A stretch of DNA of 5,248 bases, from NCBI GenBank assembly GCA_903862155.1, contig CAIOXF010000318.1:1-5248 (forward strand), written 5' to 3'. A program made the position numbers and the translations under genes. The first letter of the stretch is position 1. Each line of letters begins with the position of its first letter. The notes below the pieces were generated by a model. It made no database searches. It saw nothing but the letters and a program-made list of their open reading frames with translations, and had not been told where the DNA came from. Source of the stretch: an uncultured cyanobacterium (GTDB taxonomy: Bacteria > Cyanobacteriota > Cyanobacteriia > PCC-6307 > Cyanobiaceae). Shown piece by piece: positions 4,929 to 5,248 of this stretch.

Positions 4929-5248
4929 ACACTCTGGCCTGGATCCTCACCGGCGGGCTGCTGATGAGCCTGGTGGCCCTGGTGGGGGGCCTCACGGTGT
5001 TGCTGCCTCCAAAACAACTGGAACGGTTGCTGCTGCCGCTAATTTCCCTGGCCGCCGGCTCCATGCTCGGGGGAGCCCTGTTTCACATGCTGCCGGAAGG
5101 ACTGGCGGCAATCGGCCATCGCGATGGAGGCCTCTATGTGGCAGCTGGCTTCACCGGGTTTCTGGCCCTGGAGCAATGTCTGGAATGGCACCATTCCCAC
5201 CGGCCCCTGGGGCCGAATCGCCATCCCATGGCCGTGCTGATCCTGCTC
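4916..5248 (+). CDS. ZIP-family divalent metal transporter, N-terminal part (runs off the window)
   Basis: ZIP proteins carry Zn(II), Fe(II) or Mn(II) into the cytoplasm. From GTG 4916 the visible 111 residues include helix 1 (LAWILTGGLLMSLVALVGGL), a short loop (PPKQLER) and helix 2 with AAGSMLGGALFHMLPEGLAA. The last matches the bacterial/GufA-like ZIP signature in which a His and the LPE motif line the path. Helix 3 follows (YVAAGFTGFLALEQCLEWHH), then the His-rich start of the loop between helices 3 and 4 (HHSHRP, NRHP). The catalytic helices 4 and 5 with their HN..DG-type motif lie outside the window. GTG 4916 is preferred because it keeps helix 1 whole and overlaps the upstream gene by 13 bases; ATG 4964 would cut helix 1. 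No strong Shine-Dalgarno is visible, consistent with coupling to the upstream gene. The metal cannot be told from this part. Confidence 0.87.
   Translation, partial: MAALNTLAWILTGGLLMSLVALVGGLTVLLPPKQLERLLLPLISLAAGSMLGGALFHMLPEGLAAIGHRDGGLYVAAGFTGFLALEQCLEWHHSHRPLGPNRHPMAVLILL

Noticed and set aside
1..5248. CRISPR array, tRNA/rRNA, insertion sequence or HIP1 (GCGATCGC) sites
   Set aside because: No regularly spaced repeats, cloverleaf, transposase signature or perfect HIP1 octamer was found by eye on either strand.

Overview
The window looks cyanobacterial, most likely from the Synechococcus/Cyanobium (picocyanobacterial) side of the phylum. The strongest clue is a decayed reading frame that matches the cyanobacterial SomA/SomB 'iron uptake porin' family. 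GC-rich coding, frequent GTG starts and weak Shine-Dalgarno signals fit this, but the assignment is inference. The theme of the window is metal, chiefly iron, handling.

Layout, left to right. Positions 1-75 are the last codons of katG (catalase-peroxidase, a haem enzyme). A 19-bp-period tandem repeat covers its stop codon. A small probable secreted protein follows (155-442), with a terminator-like hairpin behind it. Positions 498-1051 hold a VIT1/CCC1-family iron/manganese transporter that has lost its middle and changed frame, so it is a pseudogene. Next comes an intergenic stretch containing a possible small minus-strand gene and a perfect GTGA-N6-TCAC palindrome of the CRP type upstream of feoA (1242-1502, +). 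feoB (1560-3431, -) faces feoA tail to tail, which is unusual because these genes normally form one operon.

Upstream of feoB lie about 470 bases without a recognisable gene, holding two tight hairpins. Then, on the minus strand, there is a fragment of an iron uptake porin (3902-4423) with an in-frame amber codon and both ends missing. The right end carries two overlapping plus-strand genes: a four-helix membrane protein of unknown function (4491-4928) and the start of a ZIP-family metal transporter (4916 to beyond the window edge). A long inverted repeat covers the start codon of the membrane protein.

How the parts fit together (inference): FeoA and FeoB would import Fe(II) across the inner membrane, and ZIP may import Zn, Fe or Mn. 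The porin (outer-membrane metal entry) and VIT (metal efflux or storage) are both relics, so this locus seems to have been a larger metal-homeostasis cluster that is now eroding. I found no CRISPR array, tRNA, rRNA, intact mobile element or convincing new defence system. The most intriguing unexplained items are the split and convergent feoA/feoB pair with a candidate CRP-type site, and the membrane protein coupled to ZIP.
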